From Scatomonas sp963649395 (lineage in GTDB: Bacteria; Bacillota; Clostridia; Lachnospirales; Lachnospiraceae), in contig CAVJHW010000012.1 of assembly GCA_963649395.1 (NCBI GenBank), positions 1 through 29,652 of the forward strand: 29,652 nucleotides of DNA. Reading direction: 5' to 3'. Positions 1-7,781 of this stretch are shown here, one piece after another (position 1 is the first letter of the stretch; each line of letters opens with the position of its first letter). The notes beneath the pieces are model-generated. The model was not told the origin of the DNA. It saw nothing but the letters and a program-made list of their open reading frames with translations, and searched no databases. Made by a program: the position numbers and the translations under genes.

Positions 1-166
1 GTTCCATTTTTTACATATCCCCATCTCTCTTAATACATCAAATTGTATCATCGAATCATCCGGATTACAACCATTTTGTAGCCTTTTGAAATGCAGCAGG
101 ATATTCTAAAATAATCCTATGCAGTGGCAAAACACCCAGACTTTCACACCATCAGGAGGTATTAGA

Positions 167-1339
167 ATGGCAAGAGAAAAATACAACGCAGAAAAAGAGC
201 ACGAAGTATTAGGAAAATATCCGGCCATCCGGGGTATGGAGCTTGCAGGCGGAGGAGACAGTAAACTGTTTGAAGTACCGGAATCTCCCCGCTTCTACCG
301 CCCGATTGAAACGAGGGAGAACTTTAAAATGCTCTTTCGTGGGGAAACGCCTTACTGGATGGTGAATAACGGATGGGTTTTCTGCGATATTAATGAGTTT
401 CGCCCCCGGCAGAATCCGGACTGTATCGCCCACCATCAGTGCCTGGACGGAGGACCTTATATTGATTACGCAAAACGGCCCAGGATAACAAAAGGATGGT
501 TTGACCTGTCCCTGGAATGGGAACCTTTGTCTGCAGGCGCTACCGTACGTCCGGGACACCCGATCCTGCCCGATATTAGCCGATGGAAAGAAGTCCTGAA
601 TTGGCCGAATCTGGATGAGATAGACTTTGATGAAATGGGCGAAATGAATGTGGAATATTGCGGAACCGATAAAGCGAATCAGCTGGGTATTCAGTTGGGC
701 TTATGGGAACGCATGATGTGTTTAATGGATGTGGATAACGCTGCGATGTCCTTAATGGACGAGGATGTGGAAGATGATATCCATGCCTTCCTGGATAAAC
801 TTTCTGATCTGTATATTGATTATATTGGACGGGTTAAAAAAGTTTGTCGGATTGATTCTATTATGCTGCATGATGATTGGGGAACGCAGAATGGGCCTTT
901 CTTTTCCCTGGACACTGCGATTAAATTTTTTGTCCCGCCCATGAAAAAGATGGTAGATTTTTGCCATGAAAATGATATTGTATTCGAACATCATAGTTGT
1001 GGAAAGGCAGAGGCGCTGGTCCCTGCTATGGTAATGACAGGATCGGATTTCTGGTTCCCCCAGGCTTCTATCAATGATGTTGACAAATTAATTGAGACCT
1101 ATAAGAACGAACATATTACCTTTTCTGTCAGCAGTCCCCTTCTTCCGGTTGGCTCTTCTAAGGAAGATATTCGTAAAATCGCTTTTGAGTTTGTAGAAAA
1201 ATACAAAGATAAGGGCGTACTGTATTGTCAGGATGTCTCATTGGATGGGAAGCCCGGGCATGATTCCTCTCTTTATCCGATTTTTGCAGATGCCGTCTAC
1301 GAATATAGCCGGAAGGCCTACGAAAACGTAGAAGATTAA
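167..1339 (+). CDS. Uroporphyrinogen decarboxylase (URO-D) family protein, probable methyltransferase-like enzyme
   Basis: The 390-residue product has the URO-D/MtaA-type TIM-barrel pattern, including a DDWGTQ segment in the middle and an H276-x-C278-G motif (HHSCG). In cobamide-dependent methyltransferases of this family an HxCG motif helps bind zinc for thiol activation. This suggests a corrinoid- or thiol-linked methyltransferase rather than haem-pathway URO-D; the substrate cannot be read from sequence. I chose the ATG at 167 because AGGAGG lies about 8 nt upstream; an in-frame ATG at 119 has no such site. No corrinoid-binding protein, activator or transporter is adjacent inside the window, so its partners are unknown. 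Base composition is more AT-rich than the following operon. A hairpin follows, so it is probably transcribed alone or with genes left of the window. Confidence 0.8.
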   Translation: MAREKYNAEKEHEVLGKYPAIRGMELAGGGDSKLFEVPESPRFYRPIETRENFKMLFRGETPYWMVNNGWVFCDINEFRPRQNPDCIAHHQCLDGGPYIDYAKRPRITKGWFDLSLEWEPLSAGATVRPGHPILPDISRWKEVLNWPNLDEIDFDEMGEMNVEYCGTDKANQLGIQLGLWERMMCLMDVDNAAMSLMDEDVEDDIHAFLDKLSDLYIDYIGRVKKVCRIDSIMLHDDWGTQNGPFFSLDTAIKFFVPPMKKMVDFCHENDIVFEHHSCGKAEALVPAMVMTGSDFWFPQASINDVDKLIETYKNEHITFSVSSPLLPVGSSKEDIRKIAFEFVEKYKDKGVLYCQDVSLDGKPGHDSSLYPIFADAVYEYSRKAYENVED

Positions 1340-1358
1340 AAACCCCCAAATAGCAGTC

Positions 1359-1388
1359 AATAGAGCAGGGCTTTAACCCTGCTCTATT
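1359..1388 (+). terminator. Hairpin terminator after the URO-D family gene
   Basis: A perfect 12-bp stem (1359-1370 with 1377-1388, 5' arm AATAGAGCAGGG) with a 6-nt loop lies 20 nt after the stop codon. The following bases (TGTCGTTCC) form only a weak U-tract. It separates this gene from the heat-shock operon. Confidence 0.7.
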
Positions 1389-1450
1389 TGTCGTTCCTTC
1401 CACCGGCTGTGAATCGTAAGGGTTTGGCAGAAATTAACGTATAAAAGGTG

Positions 1451-1479
1451 TTGACAAACGGATTATGGAGTGCTATCTT
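1451..1479 (+). promoter_or_regulatory. SigA-type promoter of the hrcA operon
   Basis: TTGACA at 1451-1456 and TATCTT at 1474-1479 are separated by 17 bp, close to the vegetative consensus. The predicted transcription start is near 1486, just before the CIRCE operator. An additional GAGTGCTA octamer, identical to part of a CIRCE half-site, sits at 1468-1475 in the spacer and touches the -10 box. Confidence 0.8.
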
Positions 1480-1492
1480 AAGAACATAGATA

Positions 1493-1519
1493 TTAGCACT
1501 CTAGTTAAATGAGTGCTAA
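1493..1519 (+). promoter_or_regulatory. CIRCE operator (HrcA binding site)
   Basis: TTAGCACTC (1493-1501), 9 bp, then GAGTGCTAA (1511-1519) is a perfect match to the CIRCE inverted repeat. HrcA dimers bind it to repress chaperone genes in the absence of stress. It lies between the promoter and the hrcA start, within the transcribed leader, so it can act on DNA and also form an mRNA hairpin. Confidence 0.97.
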
Positions 1520-1553
1520 CAGGAAGCAAAAGCCGTGGAAAGGAGGGAAGGGG

Positions 1554-2627
1554 ATGGAACTGGATGAGAGAAAGAGAACAATATTAACCGCCATCATCCA
1601 GACCTATCTGGAGACGGGGGAGCCGGTGGGCTCTCGGACGATTTCCAAGTATACGGATCTGAACCTGAGCTCCGCAACCATCCGCAATGAGATGTCGGAT
1701 CTGGAGGAGATGGGTTATATCTTACAGCCCCATACCTCTGCCGGTCGGATCCCTTCGGATACGGGCTATCGTCTCTATGTGGATGAGCTGATTCGCCAGA
1801 AGGATCAGGAGGTTTCCGATATGAAGGAAATGATGATCCAGAAGACAGACCGGCTGGAGAAGATGCTCAAGCAGGTGGTGAAGGTGCTGGCTTCCAATAC
1901 CAATTACGCTACCATGATCACGGGTCCGGTCTATCACAGGAATCGGTTGAAGTTCCTTCAGCTGTCCAGGGTCAATGAGCATCAGATCCTGGCGGTGATT
2001 GTGGCAGAGGGGAACCTGGTCAAGAATCAGATGATTGCCCTGGAGGAGCCCATCGATGAGGAGCAGATCCTGAAGCTGAACCTTTTGCTCAATACTCAGC
2101 TGAATGGATTGACCATCGGGGAGATCAGCCTGGATATGATTCAGCGGATGAAGCAGCAGGCAGGCATTCACAGTGCCGTGATCGGCAGTGTGGTGGATGC
2201 GGTGGCAGAGGTCATCCGAAATGATGAGGAAGAGATGCCGGTCTATACCTCCGGTGCAACCAATATTTTCAAATATCCTGAGTTGGCAGATTCCGCCAGA
2301 GCCAGTGAGCTGATCTCAGCCTTTGAGGACAAGAGCGATCTGGTGGATATTCTGATGGAGAGTCGGTCAGAGAATGGCGAGGAGGCCGGGACAGGGATTC
2401 AGGTCTATATCGGCAATGAATCGCCCATCCAGACCATGAAGGATTGTTCTGTGGTGACAGCCAGCTACGATCTGGGCGGCGGTATGAAGGGAACCATAGG
2501 AATCATAGGTCCCAAGCGGATGGATTACGAGAATGTTGTGGATAATTTGAAGACCTTGAAGAATCAATTAGATTCTATTTTCAATAAGAAAGACCAGGGA
2601 GAGAAGCAGACGGGAGCGGATACATAG
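1554..2627 (+). CDS. hrcA: Heat-inducible transcription repressor HrcA
   Basis: The 357-residue product begins with the HrcA winged-helix region (ERKRTILTAIIQTYLETGEP, then SSATIRNEMSDLEEMGY and QPHTSAGRIPSDTGYR). The GAF-like and insertion domains follow. Length matches the family (about 340-355). HrcA represses CIRCE-controlled chaperone operons and is itself matured by GroEL. The ATG at 1554 is preceded by AGGAGG at 1541-1546. A longer frame from 1509 would start inside the CIRCE operator and lacks a ribosome site, so I rejected it. It is the first gene of the hrcA-grpE-dnaK-dnaJ operon and therefore autoregulated by the operator at 1493-1519. Confidence 0.97.
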   Translation: MELDERKRTILTAIIQTYLETGEPVGSRTISKYTDLNLSSATIRNEMSDLEEMGYILQPHTSAGRIPSDTGYRLYVDELIRQKDQEVSDMKEMMIQKTDRLEKMLKQVVKVLASNTNYATMITGPVYHRNRLKFLQLSRVNEHQILAVIVAEGNLVKNQMIALEEPIDEEQILKLNLLLNTQLNGLTIGEISLDMIQRMKQQAGIHSAVIGSVVDAVAEVIRNDEEEMPVYTSGATNIFKYPELADSARASELISAFEDKSDLVDILMESRSENGEEAGTGIQVYIGNESPIQTMKDCSVVTASYDLGGGMKGTIGIIGPKRMDYENVVDNLKTLKNQLDSIFNKKDQGEKQTGADT

Positions 2628-2733
2628 CTCCGGTTTCAAGAGAAAAGAGATGCGGAGCCAGAGGCGCAGGATGCGCAGAGAAGGGTGCGGACAGGAAGGC
2701 AGCTCAGATCAAGGAGAAAGGTGGATACAAGCC

Positions 2734-3453
2734 GTGACAGATAGAGAAAAGACAAGCGTTACACAAGATCAGGCAGCCGAAAACGAAAGGGCTGTCGATT
2801 CCGGAGGTCAGGCGCAAGAGTCCAAGACCGCCGGAGGAGTCGGTGAGGATACCGATTGCAAGACAGAGAAGAATAAGGCTTGCAAGTCTTGTGGGGATGC
2901 GGCCCCTCAGGCTGAGGAGGATACCTCGGAAGCAGGAGCAGAAGAGGAGGCAGCCGAGGGAGGCGGCCAGGAGACAGAAGAGGGCAAGGAACGAAAGTTC
3001 TTTGGCCGTAAGAAGGAGAAGAAAGACAAGAAGGATGAGAAGATCGAGGAATTGACCGATCGGCTGACCCGTCAGATGGCGGAGTTTGATAATTTCCGCA
3101 AGAGAACAGAGAAGGAAAAGGCCAGCATGTATGCCATCGGTGCCCGGGATGTGATTGAAAAGCTCCTTCCCGTGGTAGACAATTTCGAGAGAGGCTTGGC
3201 AGGAGCGGATCTGAAGGATCCCTTTGCGGCGGGCATGGACAAGGTCTACAAGCAGATGACAGGTCTGCTGGAGAGCCTGGGAGTGACCGCCATAGAGAGC
3301 CTGGGAAAGGAATTTGATCCCAACCTTCACAATGCAGTGATGCATGTGGAGGATGAAGAAGTCGGTGAGAATGTGGTAGTGGAGGAATTCCAGAAGGGTT
3401 ATAAGTACAAGGATTCCGTGGTACGCCACAGCATGGTCAAGGTGGCCAATTAA
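2734..3453 (+). CDS. grpE: Nucleotide exchange factor GrpE
   Basis: GrpE releases ADP from DnaK. The C-terminal half carries the family core: a coiled coil with MAEFDNFRKRTEKEK, then EKLLPVVDNFERGL and a beta-domain ending GYKYKDSVVRHSMVKVAN. The first ~90 residues are a low-complexity acidic then lysine-rich region (EEAAEGGGQETEEGKERKFF, then FGRKKEKKDKKDEK), probably disordered. I chose the GTG at 2734 (239 residues) because AAGGTGG lies about 9 nt upstream. An in-frame ATG at 2650 would add 28 arginine-rich residues and has only a weak site. The start is therefore less certain than the identity. dnaK follows 34 bp downstream. Confidence 0.93.
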   Translation: MTDREKTSVTQDQAAENERAVDSGGQAQESKTAGGVGEDTDCKTEKNKACKSCGDAAPQAEEDTSEAGAEEEAAEGGGQETEEGKERKFFGRKKEKKDKKDEKIEELTDRLTRQMAEFDNFRKRTEKEKASMYAIGARDVIEKLLPVVDNFERGLAGADLKDPFAAGMDKVYKQMTGLLESLGVTAIESLGKEFDPNLHNAVMHVEDEEVGENVVVEEFQKGYKYKDSVVRHSMVKVAN

Positions 3454-3454
3454 G

Positions 3455-3472
3455 AAGCCCAAAGAAGGGCTT
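3455..3472 (+). other. Small hairpin between grpE and dnaK
   Basis: AAGCCC (3455-3460) and GGGCTT (3467-3472) can pair around a 6-nt loop immediately before the dnaK ribosome site AGGAGGAG. It has no U-tract, so it is not a terminator. It could mark an mRNA processing point or influence dnaK translation, but this is inference. Confidence 0.35.
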
Positions 3473-3487
3473 AGGAGGAGAAGAATT

Positions 3488-5362
3488 ATGAGTAAAATTA
3501 TTGGAATTGACTTAGGAACAACCAACAGCTGTGTAGCTGTTATGGAAGGTGGCAAGCCCACCGTAATCGCCAACGCAGAAGGCAGCAGAACAACACCTTC
3601 TGTAGTAGCCTTTACCAAGACCGGCGAGCGTTTGGTAGGAGAACCGGCGAAGCGTCAGGCTGTGACCAACGCGGACAAGACCATTTCTTCCATTAAGAGA
3701 CATATGGGAAGTGATTATAAGGTAGATATCGATGGCAAGAAGTACTCTCCCCAGGAGATTTCAGCCATGATCCTGCAGAAGCTGAAGAGCGATGCAGAGA
3801 ATTACCTGGGCGAGAAGGTGACGGAGGCCGTGATCACCGTACCGGCCTACTTCAACGATGCCCAAAGGCAGGCTACCAAGGATGCCGGTAAGATTGCAGG
3901 CCTGGATGTAAAGCGTATCATCAATGAGCCTACCGCTGCAGCCCTGGCCTATGGTCTGGACAATGAGAAAGAGCAGAAGATCATGGTATACGACTTGGGC
4001 GGCGGTACCTTCGATGTTTCCATCATCGAGATCGGTGACGGGGTCATCGAGGTTTTGGCAACAGCCGGTAACAACCGTCTGGGAGGCGATGATTTCGACC
4101 AGAAGATCGTAGATTATATGGTTTCCGAGTTCAAGAAGGCAGAGGGTGTAGACCTGTCCGGAGACAAGATGGCTATGCAGAGAATCAAGGAAGCTGCCGA
4201 GAAGGCCAAGAAGGAGCTTTCCAGCGCTTCTACTACCAATATTAACCTGCCCTTCATCACCGCTACCTCCGAGGGACCCAAGCATTTCGATATGAACCTG
4301 ACTAAGGCCAAGTTCGATGAGCTGACCCACGATCTGGTAGAGATGACAGCAGAGCCGGTAAGGAAGGCCTTGAGTGATGCAGGATTGAATGCCTCTGAGC
4401 TGAGCAAGGTATTGCTGGTAGGTGGTTCTACTCGTATTCCGGCTGTACAGGACAAGGTAAAGCAGCTGACCGGCCATGAGCCCAGCAAGAGTCTGAATCC
4501 GGATGAGTGCGTGGCACTGGGTGCCTCTGTACAGGGTGGTAAGCTGGCAGGAGATGCCGGTGCAGGGGATATCCTGCTGCTGGATGTAACACCTCTGACC
4601 CTGTCTATCGAGACCATGGGGGGTGTTGCTACTCATTTGATTGAGAGAAATACGACCATTCCTACCAAGAAGAGCCAGATCTTCTCCACCGCAGCGGATA
4701 ACCAGACCGCAGTGGATATCAACGTGGTACAGGGCGAGCGTCAGTTCGCCAAGGATAATAAATCTCTGGGTCAGTTCCGTCTGGACGGGATCCCGCCTGC
4801 CAGGAGAGGGGTTCCCCAGATTGAGGTTACCTTTGATATCGATGCCAATGGTATCGTCAATGTATCCGCCAAGGATCTGGGCACCGGCAAGGAGCAGCAT
4901 ATTACCATTACCGCAGGCTCCAATATGTCCGAGGACGAGATCAATAAGGCCGTGAAGGAAGCGGCAGAGTTCGAGGCGCAGGATAAGAAGCGCAAAGAGG
5001 CTATCGATGCCAGAAATGACGCAGATGCCGCGGTCTTCCAGGTTGAGAAGGCTCTGGAGGAAGCAGGAGACAAGATCGCTGACAGCGATAAGACAGCCGT
5101 GGAGGCGGATCTGAATGAGCTGAAGTCCCTGCTGGAGAAGGCTCCTATCGATTCCATCACCGACGCGCAGGTTGTGGATATCAAGGCAGCCAAGGAGAAG
5201 CTGATGCAGAGCGCTCAGACCCTCTTTACCAAGATGTATGAGAACATGCAGCAGGCGCAGGGTGGTCAGGCAGGTCCTAACCCGGGTGCGGGCGCAGGAG
5301 CCGGTTCTGCCACAGGATCCGGTGATGACGATGTAGTAGATGCCGACTACAAGGAAGTATAA
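3488..5362 (+). CDS. dnaK: Molecular chaperone DnaK (Hsp70)
   Basis: The 624-residue protein is a full-length Hsp70. The N-terminal ATPase domain starts IGIDLGTTNSCVAVMEGG and includes VPAYFNDAQRQATKDAG, NEPTAAALAYG, DLGGGTFDVS and LVGGSTRIPAVQ. The substrate-binding domain contains TPLTLSIETMGG and FRLDGIPPA. A helical lid follows, then a Gly/Ala-rich linker and the acidic tail DDDVVDADYKEV. It lacks the extra ATPase-lobe segment of proteobacterial DnaK, as is usual in Firmicutes. It refolds client proteins with GrpE and DnaJ. An AGGAGGAG site precedes the ATG. It sits third in the HrcA-controlled operon. Confidence 0.99.
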   Translation: MSKIIGIDLGTTNSCVAVMEGGKPTVIANAEGSRTTPSVVAFTKTGERLVGEPAKRQAVTNADKTISSIKRHMGSDYKVDIDGKKYSPQEISAMILQKLKSDAENYLGEKVTEAVITVPAYFNDAQRQATKDAGKIAGLDVKRIINEPTAAALAYGLDNEKEQKIMVYDLGGGTFDVSIIEIGDGVIEVLATAGNNRLGGDDFDQKIVDYMVSEFKKAEGVDLSGDKMAMQRIKEAAEKAKKELSSASTTNINLPFITATSEGPKHFDMNLTKAKFDELTHDLVEMTAEPVRKALSDAGLNASELSKVLLVGGSTRIPAVQDKVKQLTGHEPSKSLNPDECVALGASVQGGKLAGDAGAGDILLLDVTPLTLSIETMGGVATHLIERNTTIPTKKSQIFSTAADNQTAVDINVVQGERQFAKDNKSLGQFRLDGIPPARRGVPQIEVTFDIDANGIVNVSAKDLGTGKEQHITITAGSNMSEDEINKAVKEAAEFEAQDKKRKEAIDARNDADAAVFQVEKALEEAGDKIADSDKTAVEADLNELKSLLEKAPIDSITDAQVVDIKAAKEKLMQSAQTLFTKMYENMQQAQGGQAGPNPGAGAGAGSATGSGDDDVVDADYKEV

Positions 5363-5409
5363 GACCTGTAGCAGAGGCCTTTTCAAGAGAGTTTAGTTAG
5401 AAGATACGA

Positions 5410-5457
5410 GGTTGCTGGCGGGGGCTTATCCACAGGCGGATAGACCCGTCAGCAGCC
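5410..5457 (+). other. Long two-tier hairpin between dnaK and dnaJ
   Basis: The outer arms 5410-5422 and 5445-5457 pair over 13 positions (two are G-U). Inside, TATCC (5427-5431) pairs with GGATA (5438-5442). No U-run follows (TTGTTGCG), so full termination is unlikely. Partial attenuation or protection of the upstream dnaK mRNA is plausible. The loop side contains TTATCCACA (5426-5434), an exact DnaA-box consensus. Confidence 0.5.
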
Positions 5458-5482
5458 TTGTTGCGTGCAGAGGTAGGAGAAA

Positions 5483-6682
5483 ATGGCTGAAAAAAGAGAT
5501 TATTATGAGGTTCTCGGAGTGGACAAGGGGGCGGATGACGCAACCCTGAAGAAGGCATACCGGAAGCTTGCCAAGAAATACCATCCGGATATGAATCCGG
5601 GGGACAAGGAGGCAGAAGCCAGATTCAAGGAGGCTACGGAGGCATATTCCGTGCTGAGTGATCCGGAGAAGAGACACCAATACGACCAATTTGGCCATGC
5701 GGCCTTTGAGGGCGGGGCTGGCGGAGCAGGCGGCTTTGGCGGCTTTGATTTCAGCGGCGCAGATATGGGAGATATCTTCGGGGATATTTTCGGGGATCTC
5801 TTCGGGGGCGGCCGTTCCCGCCGCTCCAACAATGGTCCCCAGAAGGGAGCCAGCCTGCGGGCGGTGATCCATATCAGCTTCGAGGAAGCGGTATTTGGCT
5901 GCGAGAAGGAGCTGGAACTGAATATGAAGGAGGAGTGCCCCACCTGCGGGGGCAATGGGGCCAAGCCGGGGACCTCTCCGGAGACCTGCTCCAAGTGCCA
6001 TGGCCAGGGGCAGGTGACCTATACCCAGCAGTCCCTCTTCGGCATGGTTCGAAATGTGCAGACCTGTCCGGACTGCGGCGGCAGCGGCAAGATCATAAGG
6101 GATAAGTGTACTGCCTGTCGGGGTACCGGATACATCTCCAAGCGGAAAAAGATTAAGGTCAGCGTTCCGGCCGGTATTGATGACGGTCAGAGCATCCGTA
6201 TCCGGGAGAAGGGAGAACCGGGCAGCAACGGAGGTCCCAGAGGAGATCTGCTGGTGGAGGTATCTGTGGCCAGACATCCTATTTTCCAGCGTCAGGGAAC
6301 CGATATTTTCTCCACAGCACCTATGACCTATGCCCAGGCAGCCCTGGGGGGAGACATTCGCATTAATACTGTGGACGGAGACGTGCTTTATACGGTCAGG
6401 GCCGGGACCCCGACCGATACCCGTATCCGTCTGAAGGGCAAGGGGGTTCCCTCCCTTCGCAACAAGGAGATGCGCGGCGACCATTATGTGACCCTGGTCG
6501 TCCAGGTACCTACCAAGCTCAACGAGGAGGCCAAGGAAGCCCTGCGGAGGTTCGATGCAGCCTGCGGGAACCGGCCTTATGGGGACCAGAACGAGACAAG
6601 CGGAAAAAATGAAAAAAGCGACAAGAGCGGCAGGAAGAAAAAAGGCTTTATGAACAAGATGAAGGAGGTCTTTGAGGACTGA
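5483..6682 (+). CDS. dnaJ: Molecular chaperone DnaJ (Hsp40)
   Basis: DnaJ delivers substrates to DnaK and stimulates its ATPase. The J-domain carries HPD at residues 34-36. A Gly/Phe-rich linker follows at about 75-105. The zinc region spans about residues 152-216 with four CxxCxGxG-type repeats (CPTCGGNG, CSKCHGQG, CPDCGGSG, CTACRGTG). The client-binding domains come next. The 399-residue length is slightly above the usual ~375. The excess is a basic, charged C-terminal tail (SGKNEKSDKSGRKKKGF). The ATG follows AGGTAGGAGAAA. It closes the chaperone operon. Confidence 0.98.
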   Translation: MAEKRDYYEVLGVDKGADDATLKKAYRKLAKKYHPDMNPGDKEAEARFKEATEAYSVLSDPEKRHQYDQFGHAAFEGGAGGAGGFGGFDFSGADMGDIFGDIFGDLFGGGRSRRSNNGPQKGASLRAVIHISFEEAVFGCEKELELNMKEECPTCGGNGAKPGTSPETCSKCHGQGQVTYTQQSLFGMVRNVQTCPDCGGSGKIIRDKCTACRGTGYISKRKKIKVSVPAGIDDGQSIRIREKGEPGSNGGPRGDLLVEVSVARHPIFQRQGTDIFSTAPMTYAQAALGGDIRINTVDGDVLYTVRAGTPTDTRIRLKGKGVPSLRNKEMRGDHYVTLVVQVPTKLNEEAKEALRRFDAACGNRPYGDQNETSGKNEKSDKSGRKKKGFMNKMKEVFED

Positions 6683-6746
6683 GTATCTTGGAAAGCCCAG
6701 ACAAGCAGCCGGGCCGGGGCTTGAGGCACGAGCTAGGGCAAGAGGG

Positions 6747-6775
6747 TTTACTTTTGGGGGATTCTCGTGTATGAT
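6747..6775 (+). promoter_or_regulatory. Candidate promoter for the AEC permease and prmA group
   Basis: TTTACT (6747-6752) and TATGAT (6770-6775) are 17 bp apart in the 164-bp gap after dnaJ. This would let the downstream genes be expressed independently of HrcA. The -35 box is only a partial match. Confidence 0.4.
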
Positions 6776-6846
6776 AATCCACAGACCAAGTGAAAAGCGA
6801 GCCGGAGGATGCGTGGAAGCCTACTTCGGGAGCGGGAGGAGGAACT

Positions 6847-7770
6847 TTGAGCACCTTAGTTGTATTTCAGCAGATGCTGGTGATCTTCATTTTGATTGCG
6901 GTGGGTTATCTACTCAGGAAGAAGGGCTACATCAGCGACCAGGGAACGAGGCTTTTGTCCTTCCTGGTGGCCAACGTCACCAACCCGGCTCTGATTCTGA
7001 GCAGTGTTTTGGGAGAGGATACGGGGATTACCCACAGGGATATTCTGCATATGTTCCTGGTGACGGTCATTCTCTATGCGATCTTGATCTTGATAGGCTG
7101 GTTGCTGCCCAAGATCTGTCGGATCCCCAAGGAGGATCAGAAGTTCTATCACCTGATGACGGTCTATGCCAATACGGGATTTATCGGGATTCCCCTGGTT
7201 TCTGCTGTCCTGGGATCGGAAGCCTTAATCTTCGTGACCATTGTGAATATCGTATTTAATCTGCTATTTTATACCCACGGTCTGCAGGTATTGACCGCAG
7301 GCACCGGCGCAGGCAGGCAAAAGATCAGCTGGCGAACCTTTCTTAATGCAGGAATGGTCATGAGCCTTTTGGCTCTTCTTATTTTCTGGTTTCAATTGTC
7401 CCTGCCGGTGGCCTTGGAGGACAGCGTGATCTATATCGGACGCTCCACTACCTTCTTGTCCATGCTTGTGCTGGGAGTTTCTCTGGCCAACACTCCATTT
7501 TCCACTATTTTCAAGGATGTCAGAACCTTTCTCTACATTCTGGTGCGCATGCTGGCCCTTCCCATGCTTCTGTGTCTGGGCATGAAGCAATGGGTCAGCC
7601 ATCCCATGATACTCTGCGTATCAGTCTTGATGCTGGCTATGCCTTGCGGCAATCTGCCCCTGATCGTTGCTCAGCAGCATGGGGTGAAGGCGGATATTCT
7701 TTCCAGGGGCATTGTACAGAGCACCCTGATCTCTATCCTAACGATTACCCTTGTAACTACAATTTTATAG
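6847..7770 (+). CDS. AEC (auxin efflux carrier) family transporter
   Basis: The 307-residue product is almost entirely hydrophobic, with about ten membrane helices and a basic loop near the middle. The opening VFQQMLVIFILIAVGYLLRK, the NTGFIGIPL stretch and the conserved half-molecule repeat match bacterial AEC permeases, whose characterised members move malate and other small organic anions. The substrate here is unknown. I chose a TTG start at 6847 because GGGAGGAGG lies just upstream and the resulting N-terminus matches the family. An ATG at 6790 would add 19 non-hydrophobic residues without a ribosome site. The stop codon overlaps the ribosome site of prmA, so the two are probably co-translated. 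Confidence 0.85.
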   Translation: MSTLVVFQQMLVIFILIAVGYLLRKKGYISDQGTRLLSFLVANVTNPALILSSVLGEDTGITHRDILHMFLVTVILYAILILIGWLLPKICRIPKEDQKFYHLMTVYANTGFIGIPLVSAVLGSEALIFVTIVNIVFNLLFYTHGLQVLTAGTGAGRQKISWRTFLNAGMVMSLLALLIFWFQLSLPVALEDSVIYIGRSTTFLSMLVLGVSLANTPFSTIFKDVRTFLYILVRMLALPMLLCLGMKQWVSHPMILCVSVLMLAMPCGNLPLIVAQQHGVKADILSRGIVQSTLISILTITLVTTIL

Positions 7771-7781
7771 GAGATAGAACC

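Noticed and set aside
1..105. Open minus-strand frame running off the left edge (ATG at 51-49, encoding MIQFDVLREMGICKKWN at the edge)
   Set aside because: It reads plausibly as protein and could be the start of a divergent gene, but there is no ribosome site before the ATG and only 17 codons are visible. A plus-strand frame is also open over the same bases. Too little to call.
3761..5386. Very long minus-strand open frame opposite dnaK (541 codons)
   Set aside because: It is the antisense shadow of a highly conserved, codon-biased gene. The translation is low-complexity (Leu/Gly/Ile-rich) with no domain pattern and no ribosome site.
6691..6722. Possible terminator after dnaJ (AAGCCC with GGGCTT)
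   Set aside because: The loop is long, GC-rich alternatives compete and no U-tract follows, so I did not list it as a feature.
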